DNA of 64,000 nt. Origin: Geobacteraceae bacterium (lineage in GTDB: Bacteria > Desulfobacterota > Desulfuromonadia > Geobacterales > Pseudopelobacteraceae). The notes beneath the pieces are model-generated. The model ran no database searches, was not told the origin of the DNA, and saw only the letters and a list, made by a program, of their open reading frames with translations. The stretch spans positions 1 through 64,000 of the forward strand of contig JAJTBI010000002.1 of assembly GCA_021286935.1 (NCBI GenBank). Direction: 5' to 3'. The position numbers and the translations under genes were made by a program. Numbering within the stretch: position 1 is the stretch's first letter; the number at the start of each line of letters is the position of its first letter. This document shows, one piece after another, positions 25,094 to 33,764 of this stretch.

Positions 25094-25774
25094 CTAGAGA
25101 TCCATTGCCTCGCCTGGCTGGCAGGCGGTTTCGTCCAGCAGTACCTTGCCGCCGTACTCGGCATTTTTGCGTACCAGCAGTTCGGCAGCTTCGCAGTTGC
25201 GTTCGCGGAAGGCGGTGATAATTTTGGTGTGCTCCTGTACGGAAACCGCCATCCGTCCCGGTTGTGAAAGGGACATCAGGCGCAGTCTCTGGAAACGGGT
25301 CACCAACAGGTTGATCATCTCCCGCAGTTTATCGTTGTCAGCCGCCTTGATGAAGAGATCGTGAAAATCATTATGTACCTTGAAGAACTGTTTGATATCA
25401 GCATGTTCACACAGTTCTGACAGGCGCTCATTAATGGTCTGAAGCCGCTCAATCTCCTTGGTGCTCAGCTTGGTGCAGGCCAGCCGGGCAGCATACCCCT
25501 CCAGAATACTTTTGATGGCGTAAAACTCCTCAACATCCTTTGGGGTGAAGGCACTGACCACCGCACCCTTACGTGGTATGACGGTAAGATAGCCTTCAGA
25601 CTCAAGCTGTCGGAATGCCTCCCGGATCGGGGTGCGACTGATACCGAACCGCTCGGCAAGATCAGGTTCTGATACGCGGCTACCTGATTTTATGGTGCCG
25701 GAGATAATGGCGTCACGGATGGTTTCAAGGATCTTTTCCCGCAGAGTCAGGTGCTTTTCTTTTAATCTTTTCAT
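25094..25774 (-). CDS. GntR-family regulator, FadR/FCD type
   Basis: This transcription factor has 226 residues. The N-terminal winged helix reads LREKILETIRDAIISG with RVSEPDLAERFGISRTPIR. The C-terminal all-helical FCD domain has the likely metal ligands in HNDFHDLF and QEHTKIITAF. The start at 25774 is used because the promoter at 25810-25837 lies inside a longer reading frame beginning at 25852. The promoter contains a TGTATACA palindrome, so autoregulation is likely. FCD regulators usually sense organic acids; the ligand here is unknown. It precedes selA by 9 nt. Confidence 0.88.
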   Translation of the reverse strand: MKRLKEKHLTLREKILETIRDAIISGTIKSGSRVSEPDLAERFGISRTPIREAFRQLESEGYLTVIPRKGAVVSAFTPKDVEEFYAIKSILEGYAARLACTKLSTKEIERLQTINERLSELCEHADIKQFFKVHNDFHDLFIKAADNDKLREMINLLVTRFQRLRLMSLSQPGRMAVSVQEHTKIITAFRERNCEAAELLVRKNAEYGGKVLLDETACQPGEAMDL

Positions 25775-25809
25775 GGTATCCGGTGGCAGCTCCCAAAGGT
25801 TATGGTAGT

Positions 25810-25837
25810 ATTGTATACAGTATGCACTGATTGTCAA
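25810..25837 (-). promoter_or_regulatory. Promoter and probable autoregulatory operator of gntR-selA operon
   Basis: On the minus strand TTGACA (25837-25832) and TACAAT (25815-25810) are separated by 16 bp. The palindrome TGTATACA at 25813-25820 overlaps the -10, and the neighbouring CATACTGTAT extends the dyad. This is a typical place and shape for a GntR-family operator. Confidence 0.75.
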
Positions 25838-25971
25838 TTGAATCGATTCCATTTTTCATGGGTTCTGCTTGTAAAACTGGTTTGTTATAGGGATAGTTAC
25901 ACCAAAGTCGCTTGAATTTTGATAGTTCAGGTAGTAGGGTGCTGCATCTGAATCACGATAGAGGTTTGTGC

Positions 25972-27024
25972 ATGGATCCGGTCCGACGGCTTAAAATATC
26001 GATTGGCATACTGCTGCTGCTACTGACCATGGGGGCCAGTGGCTATACAGTTATTGAGGGCTGGAGCCTGCTGGATGCGCTCTACATGACCATTATTACG
26101 CTGGCTACTGTCGGATTTAAAGAGGTTCATGATCTGACCGACCACGGCAAGCTGTTTACCATGCTTCTGATTGTGTTCGGAGTTGGTACCCTGGGCTACC
26201 TGGTCAGCAGCGTGGCCCAGTTGATGTTTGAAGGCCAGATTCAGCGGATCATCGGGAGGAAAAAGGTGGAAAAAAGGATAGATGCCCTCAAGGATCATTA
26301 CATCATCTGTGGTTTTGGCCGGATCGGCTCCATGATCTGCCGTGAGCTTGCTGCCAATGACGTCCCGTTTGTGATTGTAGAACGCAATACCGATGTGGTG
26401 GAGCGGATTGAAGATAATCGGTACCTCTGGATGAAGGGGGATGCCACCCTTGATGAGACCCTGGTCCGGGCCGGTATTCAGCGGGCAACCGGCCTGGTGT
26501 CGGTGGTTACCTCGGATTCGGAGAACGTCTATATTACCCTGACCGCCCGTGGGCTGAACCCGGATCTGCATATCCTGGCCCGCTCCGGTGAAGAAGGAAC
26601 CGAGCTGAAGCTGAAGCGGGCCGGAGCCAACAAGGTGGTTTCACCCTATGCCATTGGCGGTATGCGGATGGCCCAATCCATCCTGCGTCCCAACGTGGTT
26701 GATTTTATCGAGATCGCCACTGCCAGTGAACACCTTGATCTACAGATGGAGGAGATCAGCATCCCCCATGATTCAGAGTTTGCCGGTCATACCCTGGTAA
26801 GCACCGGCTTCCGTAAGGAAACCGGTGTTATTATTGTCGGCATCAAAAAATCCCACGGCCACATGGTCTTTAACCCTAATCCTCAGGCAGCCATTGATGA
26901 GGGAGATACCCTGATTGTGCTGGGTGACCCGCAATCAGTTGATAAACTTGAAGAACTGGTCAAACGCAGGATAGAACCAGGCCATAGCGCCCGACGGAAG
27001 AAGGGAGAAGCTGTCCATGCCTAG
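25972..27024 (+). CDS. Potassium channel with TrkA-N/TrkA-C regulatory domains
   Basis: This inner-membrane channel subunit has 350 residues. It has two transmembrane helices (residues about 8-28 and 60-82) around a pore loop with the filter-like TLATVGFKEV, a common bacterial variant of TVGYGD. The cytoplasmic RCK module follows: a Rossmann domain (YIICGFGRIGSMICREL) and a TrkA-C domain (EISIPHDSEFAGHTL). ATG at 25972 follows AGAGG; an earlier in-frame start is judged spurious. Its end overlaps the next gene by 8 nt. Confidence 0.88.
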   Translation: MDPVRRLKISIGILLLLLTMGASGYTVIEGWSLLDALYMTIITLATVGFKEVHDLTDHGKLFTMLLIVFGVGTLGYLVSSVAQLMFEGQIQRIIGRKKVEKRIDALKDHYIICGFGRIGSMICRELAANDVPFVIVERNTDVVERIEDNRYLWMKGDATLDETLVRAGIQRATGLVSVVTSDSENVYITLTARGLNPDLHILARSGEEGTELKLKRAGANKVVSPYAIGGMRMAQSILRPNVVDFIEIATASEHLDLQMEEISIPHDSEFAGHTLVSTGFRKETGVIIVGIKKSHGHMVFNPNPQAAIDEGDTLIVLGDPQSVDKLEELVKRRIEPGHSARRKKGEAVHA

Positions 27025-27784
27025 TCTGCTCTGCGCCCATATTCCCTGGCCACGTCTGGCAGAACATCGCGCATACCTGTTGGAGGAACGGATCAATCCG
27101 GAGCTGTACCTTCCGGCTGATTCACTGGATACCTTAGACAAGGCAGAGGTGCAGGCTTTGGCTGATGATCTGGTCAGCCATGGTCTTTCCTGTACCATCC
27201 ATGCAACCTTCATGGATCTGAACCCCGGGTCGGTTGACCGGGCAGTGCGTGAGACCACCCGACAGCGGGTTGAGCAGACCCTGGATTGCGCAGAAATGCT
27301 GCAAGCGCGGGTGGTGGTGTTTCATCCCGGTTATAGCCGACTTTCCTATGGTTCTGCCGTTGAGATCTGGACTGCCAACACCGTTGCCTTCTGGCAGCAG
27401 CAACTGTCCCGTATCCGGCAGGCAGGCTGTAAGGTGGCCCTTGAGAACATCTTTGAAGAGGAGCCTTCGACCCTGCTGCAAGTATTGAAACAGCTTGATA
27501 GAACCCTCTTTGGACACTGTTTTGACAGTGGGCATTTCAACATGTTTTGTACCGTGTCGCTGGAAGAGTGGTTTGCTGCCCTGGGCAGCTTTATTATTGA
27601 AAGCCACCTGCACGACAATCATGGCGTGGCTGATGAACACCTGCCGGTTGGTGAAGGGGAAATTGATTTTCAAAAAGTTACCGACCTGCTGAAGCAATAC
27701 GCACCCCAGGCGGTCTGGACCCTTGAGGCCCACAGTCGTGAGCGCTTAGAACGATCAATGCAGGCAATCCAACGCTATCTATAG
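27017..27784 (+). CDS. Sugar phosphate isomerase/epimerase-like TIM-barrel protein
   Basis: This 255-residue protein is of the xylose-isomerase-like / AP-endonuclease-2 superfamily. Metal-ligand candidates are H62 in CTIHATFMDL, H in VVFHPGYS, E in VALENIFEE, D and H in HCFDSGHFNMF, H in SHLHDNHG, and E in WTLEAHS. Substrate cannot be told. It overlaps the K+ channel gene and is followed after 8 nt by galE, so a sugar role is plausible. Confidence 0.8.
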   Translation: MPSLLCAHIPWPRLAEHRAYLLEERINPELYLPADSLDTLDKAEVQALADDLVSHGLSCTIHATFMDLNPGSVDRAVRETTRQRVEQTLDCAEMLQARVVVFHPGYSRLSYGSAVEIWTANTVAFWQQQLSRIRQAGCKVALENIFEEEPSTLLQVLKQLDRTLFGHCFDSGHFNMFCTVSLEEWFAALGSFIIESHLHDNHGVADEHLPVGEGEIDFQKVTDLLKQYAPQAVWTLEAHSRERLERSMQAIQRYL

Positions 27785-27792
27785 GACAAACT

Positions 27793-28785
27793 ATGTCAGA
27801 CAAAATTCTGGTAACTGGTGGATGTGGCTATATTGGTAGCCATGTGGTGCGGCAGCTTTCTGAGGCAGGACATTCCGTGGTGGTTTATGACAACCTTTCC
27901 ACCGGTTTCAGGGATGCCCTACTGCATGGTGAAGAGCTGATTCAGGCAGAGTTGGCTGATCATGCAGCCCTGGAAGCGGCCTTTCAAAAACATAAGTTCA
28001 AGACGGTACTGCATTTTGCTGCCGCTATTGTGGCGCCGGAATCGGTCTCGCTGCCGCTCAAGTATTACGGTAATAATACCCGCAATACCTTGGGGCTGCT
28101 GGAAGCGTGTGTGAAGTTCGGGGTTGAACGCTTTATCTTCTCCAGCACCGCTGCGGTCTACGGTTTTCCTGAAGGTGGCAGTGCCTCGGAAGAAACCCTG
28201 CTGGCGCCGATCAACCCCTATGGCACTTCCAAGTTAATGAGTGAATGGATGCTGCGAGATACCGCTGCCGCCCACGGTCTCAAGTATGTGGCCCTGCGCT
28301 ACTTCAATGTGGCCGGTGCTGATCCGCAGGCCCGGATTGGTCAGCGTACCCCGGAGGCAACCCACCTGATCAAGATCGCCTGCCAGACCGCCCTTGGTCA
28401 GCGTCAGCAGGCAGCCATCTACGGCACGGACTACCCCACGCCGGACGGCACCGGTATCCGTGACTATATCCATATTGAAGACCTGGCAGCAGCCCACCTG
28501 GCAGCCCTTGGCTATCTGGATAAGGGGGGCGAGTCCACTGCCATCAATGTTGGCTATGGTCAGGGCAGCAGTGTGCGGGAGGTGATGGCCATGGTCAAAC
28601 AGGTCAGCGGCGTTGATTTCAAGGTGGTTGAAGAGGGCCGTCGCCCCGGTGATCCGGCCTGTCTGATCGCCCGGGCAGAGAAGATCAGGCAGCTGACCGA
28701 TTGGCGTCCACGCTACGATAATCTGCAAACCATTGTGGAAGATGCCTGGCGTTGGGAGTCGTCCTTGGCCGCATGTACGCGCTAA
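27793..28785 (+). CDS. galE: UDP-glucose 4-epimerase
   Basis: GalE interconverts UDP-glucose and UDP-galactose for LPS and exopolysaccharide. It has 330 residues: an extended SDR with ILVTGGCGYIGSHVVRQL, the STAAVYG segment and catalytic YGTSK (tyrosine and lysine 4 apart). DYIHIEDLAAAHLAAL and ARAEKIRQLTDWRPRY are typical. The last codons (AACTR) overlap the outer arm of a palindromic repeat that begins right after the stop. Confidence 0.93.
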   Translation: MSDKILVTGGCGYIGSHVVRQLSEAGHSVVVYDNLSTGFRDALLHGEELIQAELADHAALEAAFQKHKFKTVLHFAAAIVAPESVSLPLKYYGNNTRNTLGLLEACVKFGVERFIFSSTAAVYGFPEGGSASEETLLAPINPYGTSKLMSEWMLRDTAAAHGLKYVALRYFNVAGADPQARIGQRTPEATHLIKIACQTALGQRQQAAIYGTDYPTPDGTGIRDYIHIEDLAAAHLAALGYLDKGGESTAINVGYGQGSSVREVMAMVKQVSGVDFKVVEEGRRPGDPACLIARAEKIRQLTDWRPRYDNLQTIVEDAWRWESSLAACTR

Positions 28786-28786
28786 G

Positions 28787-28882
28787 TTCGTTGGCTTCGT
28801 CGTCGTCTCCTCAACGTACTGTTGAGTACGCCTGCGTCGCCGCCTCCTCGCTGCCTGCTTATCATCGTACATGTGACAAGGA
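28787..28882. repeat. Interspersed palindromic repeat, family 2, copy A
   Basis: A GC-rich 96-bp element containing CTCCTCAACGTACT and GTACGCCTGCGTCG. It shares these strings and the surrounding order with copy B at 36793-36917. Its outer arms CATGTACG (28773-28780) and CGTACATG (28866-28873) are complementary, and the left arm lies inside the galE coding end. Confidence 0.8.
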
Positions 28883-28904
28883 CGAGTAGCCGGAAAGTGA
28901 TCCA

Positions 28905-31550
28905 ATGGATCTGGTAATCTCACATCTGAATGCTGATTTTGACTGTCTGGGCTCCCTGACTGCTGCTGCACGGCTGTATCCGGGAGCCCAACTTTCTTTT
29001 CCCGGTTCCCAGGAAAAAAACCTGCGCGATTTCTCTGCCCGTCATGCTGATCTGCTCCCGCCGCTTGTCCGTTCCAAGGATGTTGAGCTCTCCAGCATCA
29101 CCCGTCTGATCATTGTAGATTGCCAGCAACCCTCCCGTATTGGCCGTTTTGCCGAGTTGCTTGAGCGCCCTGGCCTGACAGTCCACCTCTACGATCATCA
29201 TCCCGCCACGCCTGACAGCATTATCGCATCAGACGGCATGGTCCGTCCTGTTGGCGCCACCAGCACCATCATGACTGAACTGCTGCGGGAACGTGGCATT
29301 GAACCAACCCCTGCAGAAGCAACGCTATTGCTGTTAGGCATTCATGAGGACACCGGGCGTTTGTTATTCCCCACCACGACACCAGAGGATTATCGCGCTG
29401 CTGCCTGGTTGTTGGAGCGGGGGGCTCGGTTGCACCTTGCCGATGAGATCCTGTCGCCGGAACTGACCACGCCACAGGTGGAACTGCTGCATGACCTGCT
29501 GGCCAGTCTGAAGACCAGTGAGGTCAGCGGGGTACGGCTGTCGGTGGCCCATGCCAGCCGACCCTGGTATGTGGGGGATATTGCCGGTCTGGCCCATATG
29601 ATGCGGGATATGGAAAACCTGGATCTGCTGGTGCTGGTGGTGGCCATGGCAGACCGGATCTATCTGGTGGCCCGCAGCCGGGTGCCTGAGGTGGATGTGG
29701 GGGAACTGCTGCGCCTTTTTGGTGGTGGCGGCCATGCCTCGGCTGCCTCGGCAACGGTTAAAGGGGAAACGCTGTCTGCTGTGTTGGAACGGTTGGAGCG
29801 TAATCTGCTGCTGATAGTGCATCCCCGCAAGACCGTGGGACAGATCATGTCGTCACCGGTCCGCAGTCTGACCGCAGAAACCACCGTGCTGGGGGCCCGT
29901 GATCAACTGGTGCGCTACAACTACAGCGCCATGCCGGTGTTGCAGGGCGAACAGCTGTTGGGGATCATCACCCGCAAGGTGGCAGAAAAGACCCTCTACC
30001 ATGGTTTGGGTGATCGACCGGTAACCGAGGTGATGCATACCTCGGTGATGCGGGCAACGCCGGATACCCCGCTGGCAACGGTGATGGACCATATGGTGGG
30101 AGGCGACCGTCGTTTTGTGCCGGTCTTTGCGGAAGAACAGCTGGTGGGGGTGGTGACCCGTACGGATCTGTTACGTCATCTGCATGGCAGCAGCGGAGAT
30201 GGGGAGACCCTCTACGATCTTGAACGGCTTTCACCTGAACCAAAACAGCGGAATATGGCTCTACTGCTCAGAAGGCGGCTACCTGCAAATTCAGTGCAAC
30301 TACTGGAGCTATTAGGTACAAGCGGTGATGCACAGGGGGTTGCGGTGCATGCGGTGGGCGGTTTTGTACGTGACCTGCTGCTGGATCTTCCTAACCTGGA
30401 TCTTGATATTACGGTGGAGGGGGACGGCATCTTCTTTGCCGAGACCTTTGGTGAGCAGCATGGTTGCCGGGTACGGCCCCATCAGGCCTTTGGTACCGCT
30501 GTAGTGGTCTTTCCTGATGGGCGCAAGCTGGATGTGGCCAGTACCCGGTTGGAATATTACGATTCACCCGGCGTGCTGCCCACGGTGGAGCGTGCCTCGC
30601 TGCGCCATGATCTCTACCGCCGTGATTTTACCATCAATACCCTGGCGCTCTGTCTGAACCACGATCGTTTCGGTATCCTGCTTGATTTCTTTGGCGGACA
30701 GAAGGACCTGCAGGAAAAGACCGTGCGGGTGCTGCATAATCTTTCCTTTGTGGAAGATCCGACCCGAGCCTTCCGGGCGATCCGCTTTGAACAGCGGCTG
30801 GGTTTCCAGCTTGATCCCCACACTGAAGGTCTGCTGCGTTCTGCGGTGCGGGCCGGACTGGTTGAGCGGGTGGGCGGCAAGCGTTTAATGGGAGAGCTGA
30901 TCCAGATACTGAAAGAGCAGGAGCCGGTACTGGCGGTTAAGCGGATGGCCCAGCTGGGGCTGTTGCCCTGTATCCATAGCAGTCTGCGCTTTGGGCCAGA
31001 CAGTGAACAACTGTTTGCTGAACTGGAGCGGGTGCTGGCCTGGTACCAGCTGCTCTATCTGGACACGCCGCTGGAACCTTGGACGGTCTGGTTCCTGGCA
31101 CTGATGGACCGCCTTGATTCTCCCCAGTATCTGGAGGTCTGCCAGCGGTTGATGATGCCGGAACGCTTGATGGAGCGGGTCTTTGGTCATCGTCACAACG
31201 CCTTGAAACGGCTGCAGCACCTGCGACAAGCGCTGGGACGGGGACAGGAGATCTCCAACAGCCAGCTTTACACCTTGCTGCATGGCATGCCGCTCGAACT
31301 GTTGCTGTACGGACTGGCCCGCAGTGGTCAGGAAGAGCTGCGGCGGCTGGTCTCTCACTATCTGACTCGACTTGCCGATGTGAAAGCACTGGTAAGCGGG
31401 ACGGAGTTGCAGACACTGGGGGTGCCGCGGGGGCCTGCCATCCGCAGCCTCAAGGAACGGCTGCTGGCAGCGCGGCTGGATGGTTTAATCGCTTCAAAGG
31501 ATGAGGAGCTGGCATTGGCCAGAGAGCTGATTGTGGATGCTGTTCTCTGA
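28905..31550 (+). CDS. DHH phosphoesterase - CBS - tRNA nucleotidyltransferase fusion (A-adding type)
   Basis: This is a large fusion of 881 residues. Residues 1-310 form a DHH/DHHA1 phosphoesterase (SHLNADFDCLG, LYDHHPATP, GGGGHASAASATV). Residues about 315-435 hold two CBS domains (VGQIMSSPVRSL, VTEVMHTSVMRAT). Residues about 470-880 form a class II poly(A) polymerase/CCA enzyme (AVHAVGGFVRDLLLDLPNLD, RRDFTINTLAL, DPTRAFRAIRFEQRLGF). This architecture is known from Aquifex-type A-adding enzymes that work with a separate CC-adding enzyme. The tRNA-Asn here already encodes CCA, so repair is the likely use. Confidence 0.88.
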   Translation: MDLVISHLNADFDCLGSLTAAARLYPGAQLSFPGSQEKNLRDFSARHADLLPPLVRSKDVELSSITRLIIVDCQQPSRIGRFAELLERPGLTVHLYDHHPATPDSIIASDGMVRPVGATSTIMTELLRERGIEPTPAEATLLLLGIHEDTGRLLFPTTTPEDYRAAAWLLERGARLHLADEILSPELTTPQVELLHDLLASLKTSEVSGVRLSVAHASRPWYVGDIAGLAHMMRDMENLDLLVLVVAMADRIYLVARSRVPEVDVGELLRLFGGGGHASAASATVKGETLSAVLERLERNLLLIVHPRKTVGQIMSSPVRSLTAETTVLGARDQLVRYNYSAMPVLQGEQLLGIITRKVAEKTLYHGLGDRPVTEVMHTSVMRATPDTPLATVMDHMVGGDRRFVPVFAEEQLVGVVTRTDLLRHLHGSSGDGETLYDLERLSPEPKQRNMALLLRRRLPANSVQLLELLGTSGDAQGVAVHAVGGFVRDLLLDLPNLDLDITVEGDGIFFAETFGEQHGCRVRPHQAFGTAVVVFPDGRKLDVASTRLEYYDSPGVLPTVERASLRHDLYRRDFTINTLALCLNHDRFGILLDFFGGQKDLQEKTVRVLHNLSFVEDPTRAFRAIRFEQRLGFQLDPHTEGLLRSAVRAGLVERVGGKRLMGELIQILKEQEPVLAVKRMAQLGLLPCIHSSLRFGPDSEQLFAELERVLAWYQLLYLDTPLEPWTVWFLALMDRLDSPQYLEVCQRLMMPERLMERVFGHRHNALKRLQHLRQALGRGQEISNSQLYTLLHGMPLELLLYGLARSGQEELRRLVSHYLTRLADVKALVSGTELQTLGVPRGPAIRSLKERLLAARLDGLIASKDEELALARELIVDAVL

Positions 31551-31619
31551 TTGAGTAAATTAAAAATTGCATTTTCGTCTGTATTTTGTAAAATGAAATT
31601 TACGAAATGCGGAGTCATT

Positions 31620-32834
31620 GTGGAAACACTTCTCAAAGAACAGCAGCGTCTCTTGCAGGCGGTTAGCCCGACTAAACGCTATCTTTATAACCGGATCGAC
31701 TGGAACGAGCGCTGTATCGGCATTCTTGGCGCACGGGGTACCGGCAAGACCACCCTGCTGCTTCAGTATGTTAAGGAACAGTATCGGGACAGTGACAAGG
31801 CGTTATACATTTCAGTGGATAGCCCGTTTTTCCAGGCCCATGACCTTTTTCAGTTTGCTCGTGAGTTTCATCAGTTGGGAGGAGAGCTGCTGCTGGTTGA
31901 TGAGATTCATAAGTACCCGGACTGGTCACTGCATATCAAGGCCATCTATGATTCCCTGCCTGACCTGAAGGTCGTTTTTACCGGTTCAAGCCTGCTTCAG
32001 ATTGCTCAACAAAAGGGTGATCTTTCCCGCCGGGCCATTATCTTCCAATTGCATAGCCTGTCATTGCGTGAATATTACAACTTCACCACTAATAGTTCCT
32101 ATCAACCACACTCCCTCGCAGAGCTCCTTACAGATCATCAGCAGATTGCAACCGAAATTAGTATGGCCATCAAACCATTGCGCCTGTTTCGGGACTATCT
32201 GCAGGGCGGTTGCTACCCCTTCTTTCTGGAAGGAGAAACTTTTTATATTCAAAAGGTACGAGAGGTCATCAATCATATACTGGAGGTTGATCTTCCCTGT
32301 GTGAACCGGATTGAGTCGCGCCAGATCTCAAAGCTTAAAAAGTTGCTCTATCTGTTGGCAACCGGTGTGCCGTTTGTACCCAATATTGCCAAGCTGGCTG
32401 AGGCAACGGATATTTCACGTCCACGATTGTACGAATATCTTGAGCGGCTACAGGACGCCAGACTCCTGAATCTGGTCCGCTCCCAGGGACGTGGTTATCA
32501 GGTGTTGACCAAGCCTGAAAAGATCCTGCTGGAAAACAGCAACCTGATGTATGCCATCACGGATCAGGTAAATACCGGCACCTTGCGGGAACTGTTTTTG
32601 GTCAACCAGCTTAGGAATTCTGCTGCCACGCATTCCAGCCTTATGGATACCAGTGTTGAGCTTTCTAGTCAGGGCGATTTTGTTTTCCAATCACACTACA
32701 CGTTTGAGGTTGGGGGCAAGGGTAAGTCATTCAGGCAGATACGTGATCTGGAGAATGCATTTGTTGTGGCGGATGATATTGAAGTTGGCTTTAAAAACAA
32801 GCTGCCGTTGTGGTTGTTTGGTTTTTTGTACTAA
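31620..32834 (+). CDS. AAA-family ATPase with DUF4143-like C-terminus
   Basis: This 404-residue protein has Walker A GARGTGKTTLL, Walker B ELLLVDEIHKYPDW and sensor residues in VVFTGSSLLQI, the AAA_14 pattern. The C-terminal half includes a winged-helix-like segment (IAKLAEATDISRPRLYEYLE) and a domain ending HYTFEVGGKGKS, as in DUF4143 proteins. These genes are common, mobile and of unknown function. GTG at 31620 is chosen for its GGAG at 5-nt spacing; in-frame starts further up sit in an AT-rich palindromic leader. Its AT content exceeds that of its neighbours. Confidence 0.82.
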   Translation: METLLKEQQRLLQAVSPTKRYLYNRIDWNERCIGILGARGTGKTTLLLQYVKEQYRDSDKALYISVDSPFFQAHDLFQFAREFHQLGGELLLVDEIHKYPDWSLHIKAIYDSLPDLKVVFTGSSLLQIAQQKGDLSRRAIIFQLHSLSLREYYNFTTNSSYQPHSLAELLTDHQQIATEISMAIKPLRLFRDYLQGGCYPFFLEGETFYIQKVREVINHILEVDLPCVNRIESRQISKLKKLLYLLATGVPFVPNIAKLAEATDISRPRLYEYLERLQDARLLNLVRSQGRGYQVLTKPEKILLENSNLMYAITDQVNTGTLRELFLVNQLRNSAATHSSLMDTSVELSSQGDFVFQSHYTFEVGGKGKSFRQIRDLENAFVVADDIEVGFKNKLPLWLFGFLY

Positions 32835-32849
32835 CGGACCGCGTTGTCT

Positions 32850-33764
32850 ATGGACTCCATTATAACTTCAGCGTTCATCGGCCGTTTTGCACCATCCCCC
32901 ACCGGGCCGCTGCATGCCGGTTCTCTGGTGGCTGCGGTGGGCAGCTGGCTGATGGCAAAATCTGTTGGTGGTCAGTGGCTGCTGCGGATTGATGATCTGG
33001 ATGGTCCCCGTTGCCGGCAGGAGTTTGAGGATGACATCCTGCGGACTCTGGAACGTTTTGAGCTTTTCTGGGATGGCAAGATTACACGACAAAGCGACAA
33101 TGGAGCTGCCTACGCTGAGGCTTTTGAGCAGTTACAGAAACTGGGGGCTGTCTATCCGTGCGGCTGCAGCCGGGCCGAGATCGCCCGTAGCGCTTCGGCC
33201 CCTCATCCCGGAGAGGAGATCCCCTATCCCGGTACCTGCCGCAATGGTTTGGCGGCTGGACGTGACCCCAGGGCCTGGCGGCTGCGTACCGATGGGGTGC
33301 TGATTGCCTTTGATGATCTGCGCCACGGCAGGATAGCTACGGAGCTGGATCGAACAGGTGATTTTGTAGTCAAACGGGCGGAGGGTTTTTTTGCTTATCA
33401 ACTGGCGGTGGTGGTGGACGACCATCTGACTGGCGTCAATCAGGTGGTGCGGGGGGATGACCTGCTGGATTCAACCCCACGTCAGGTGCTGCTGCATCAG
33501 CTACTGGGCTGGTCGTTACCGGCCTATTGCCACCTGCCGCTGGTAACCGGACCGGATGGTGGCAAGTTGAGCAAGCGGAATAATACGGTTTCGCTGGCTG
33601 ATGGACGGGTGACGGGTAAAGAGTCTGAACTGCTGAGATGGAGTTTGCAGTTTCTTGGGCTGACGGTCCCGGCGGAACTGGTTGGAGTATCGCCTGGAGA
33701 GCTGCTACATTGGGCTCAGTCCCAAGATCCTGGCTCTTGGCTAGAAAGGAAACCCAAGGTTTAA
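32850..33764 (+). CDS. gluQ: Glutamyl-Q tRNA(Asp) synthetase
   Basis: GluQRS is a truncated class I synthetase that attaches glutamate to the queuosine base of tRNA(Asp). It has 304 residues: catalytic core only, no anticodon-binding domain. HIGH-like PTGPLHAGSLVAAV, KMSKS-like GGKLSKRN, and the zinc site CGC...Y-PGTC all match. ATG at 32850 is preferred to a TTG two codons earlier. The 3' end overlaps the convergent outer-membrane protein gene by 24 bp. Confidence 0.94.
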   Translation: MDSIITSAFIGRFAPSPTGPLHAGSLVAAVGSWLMAKSVGGQWLLRIDDLDGPRCRQEFEDDILRTLERFELFWDGKITRQSDNGAAYAEAFEQLQKLGAVYPCGCSRAEIARSASAPHPGEEIPYPGTCRNGLAAGRDPRAWRLRTDGVLIAFDDLRHGRIATELDRTGDFVVKRAEGFFAYQLAVVVDDHLTGVNQVVRGDDLLDSTPRQVLLHQLLGWSLPAYCHLPLVTGPDGGKLSKRNNTVSLADGRVTGKESELLRWSLQFLGLTVPAELVGVSPGELLHWAQSQDPGSWLERKPKV

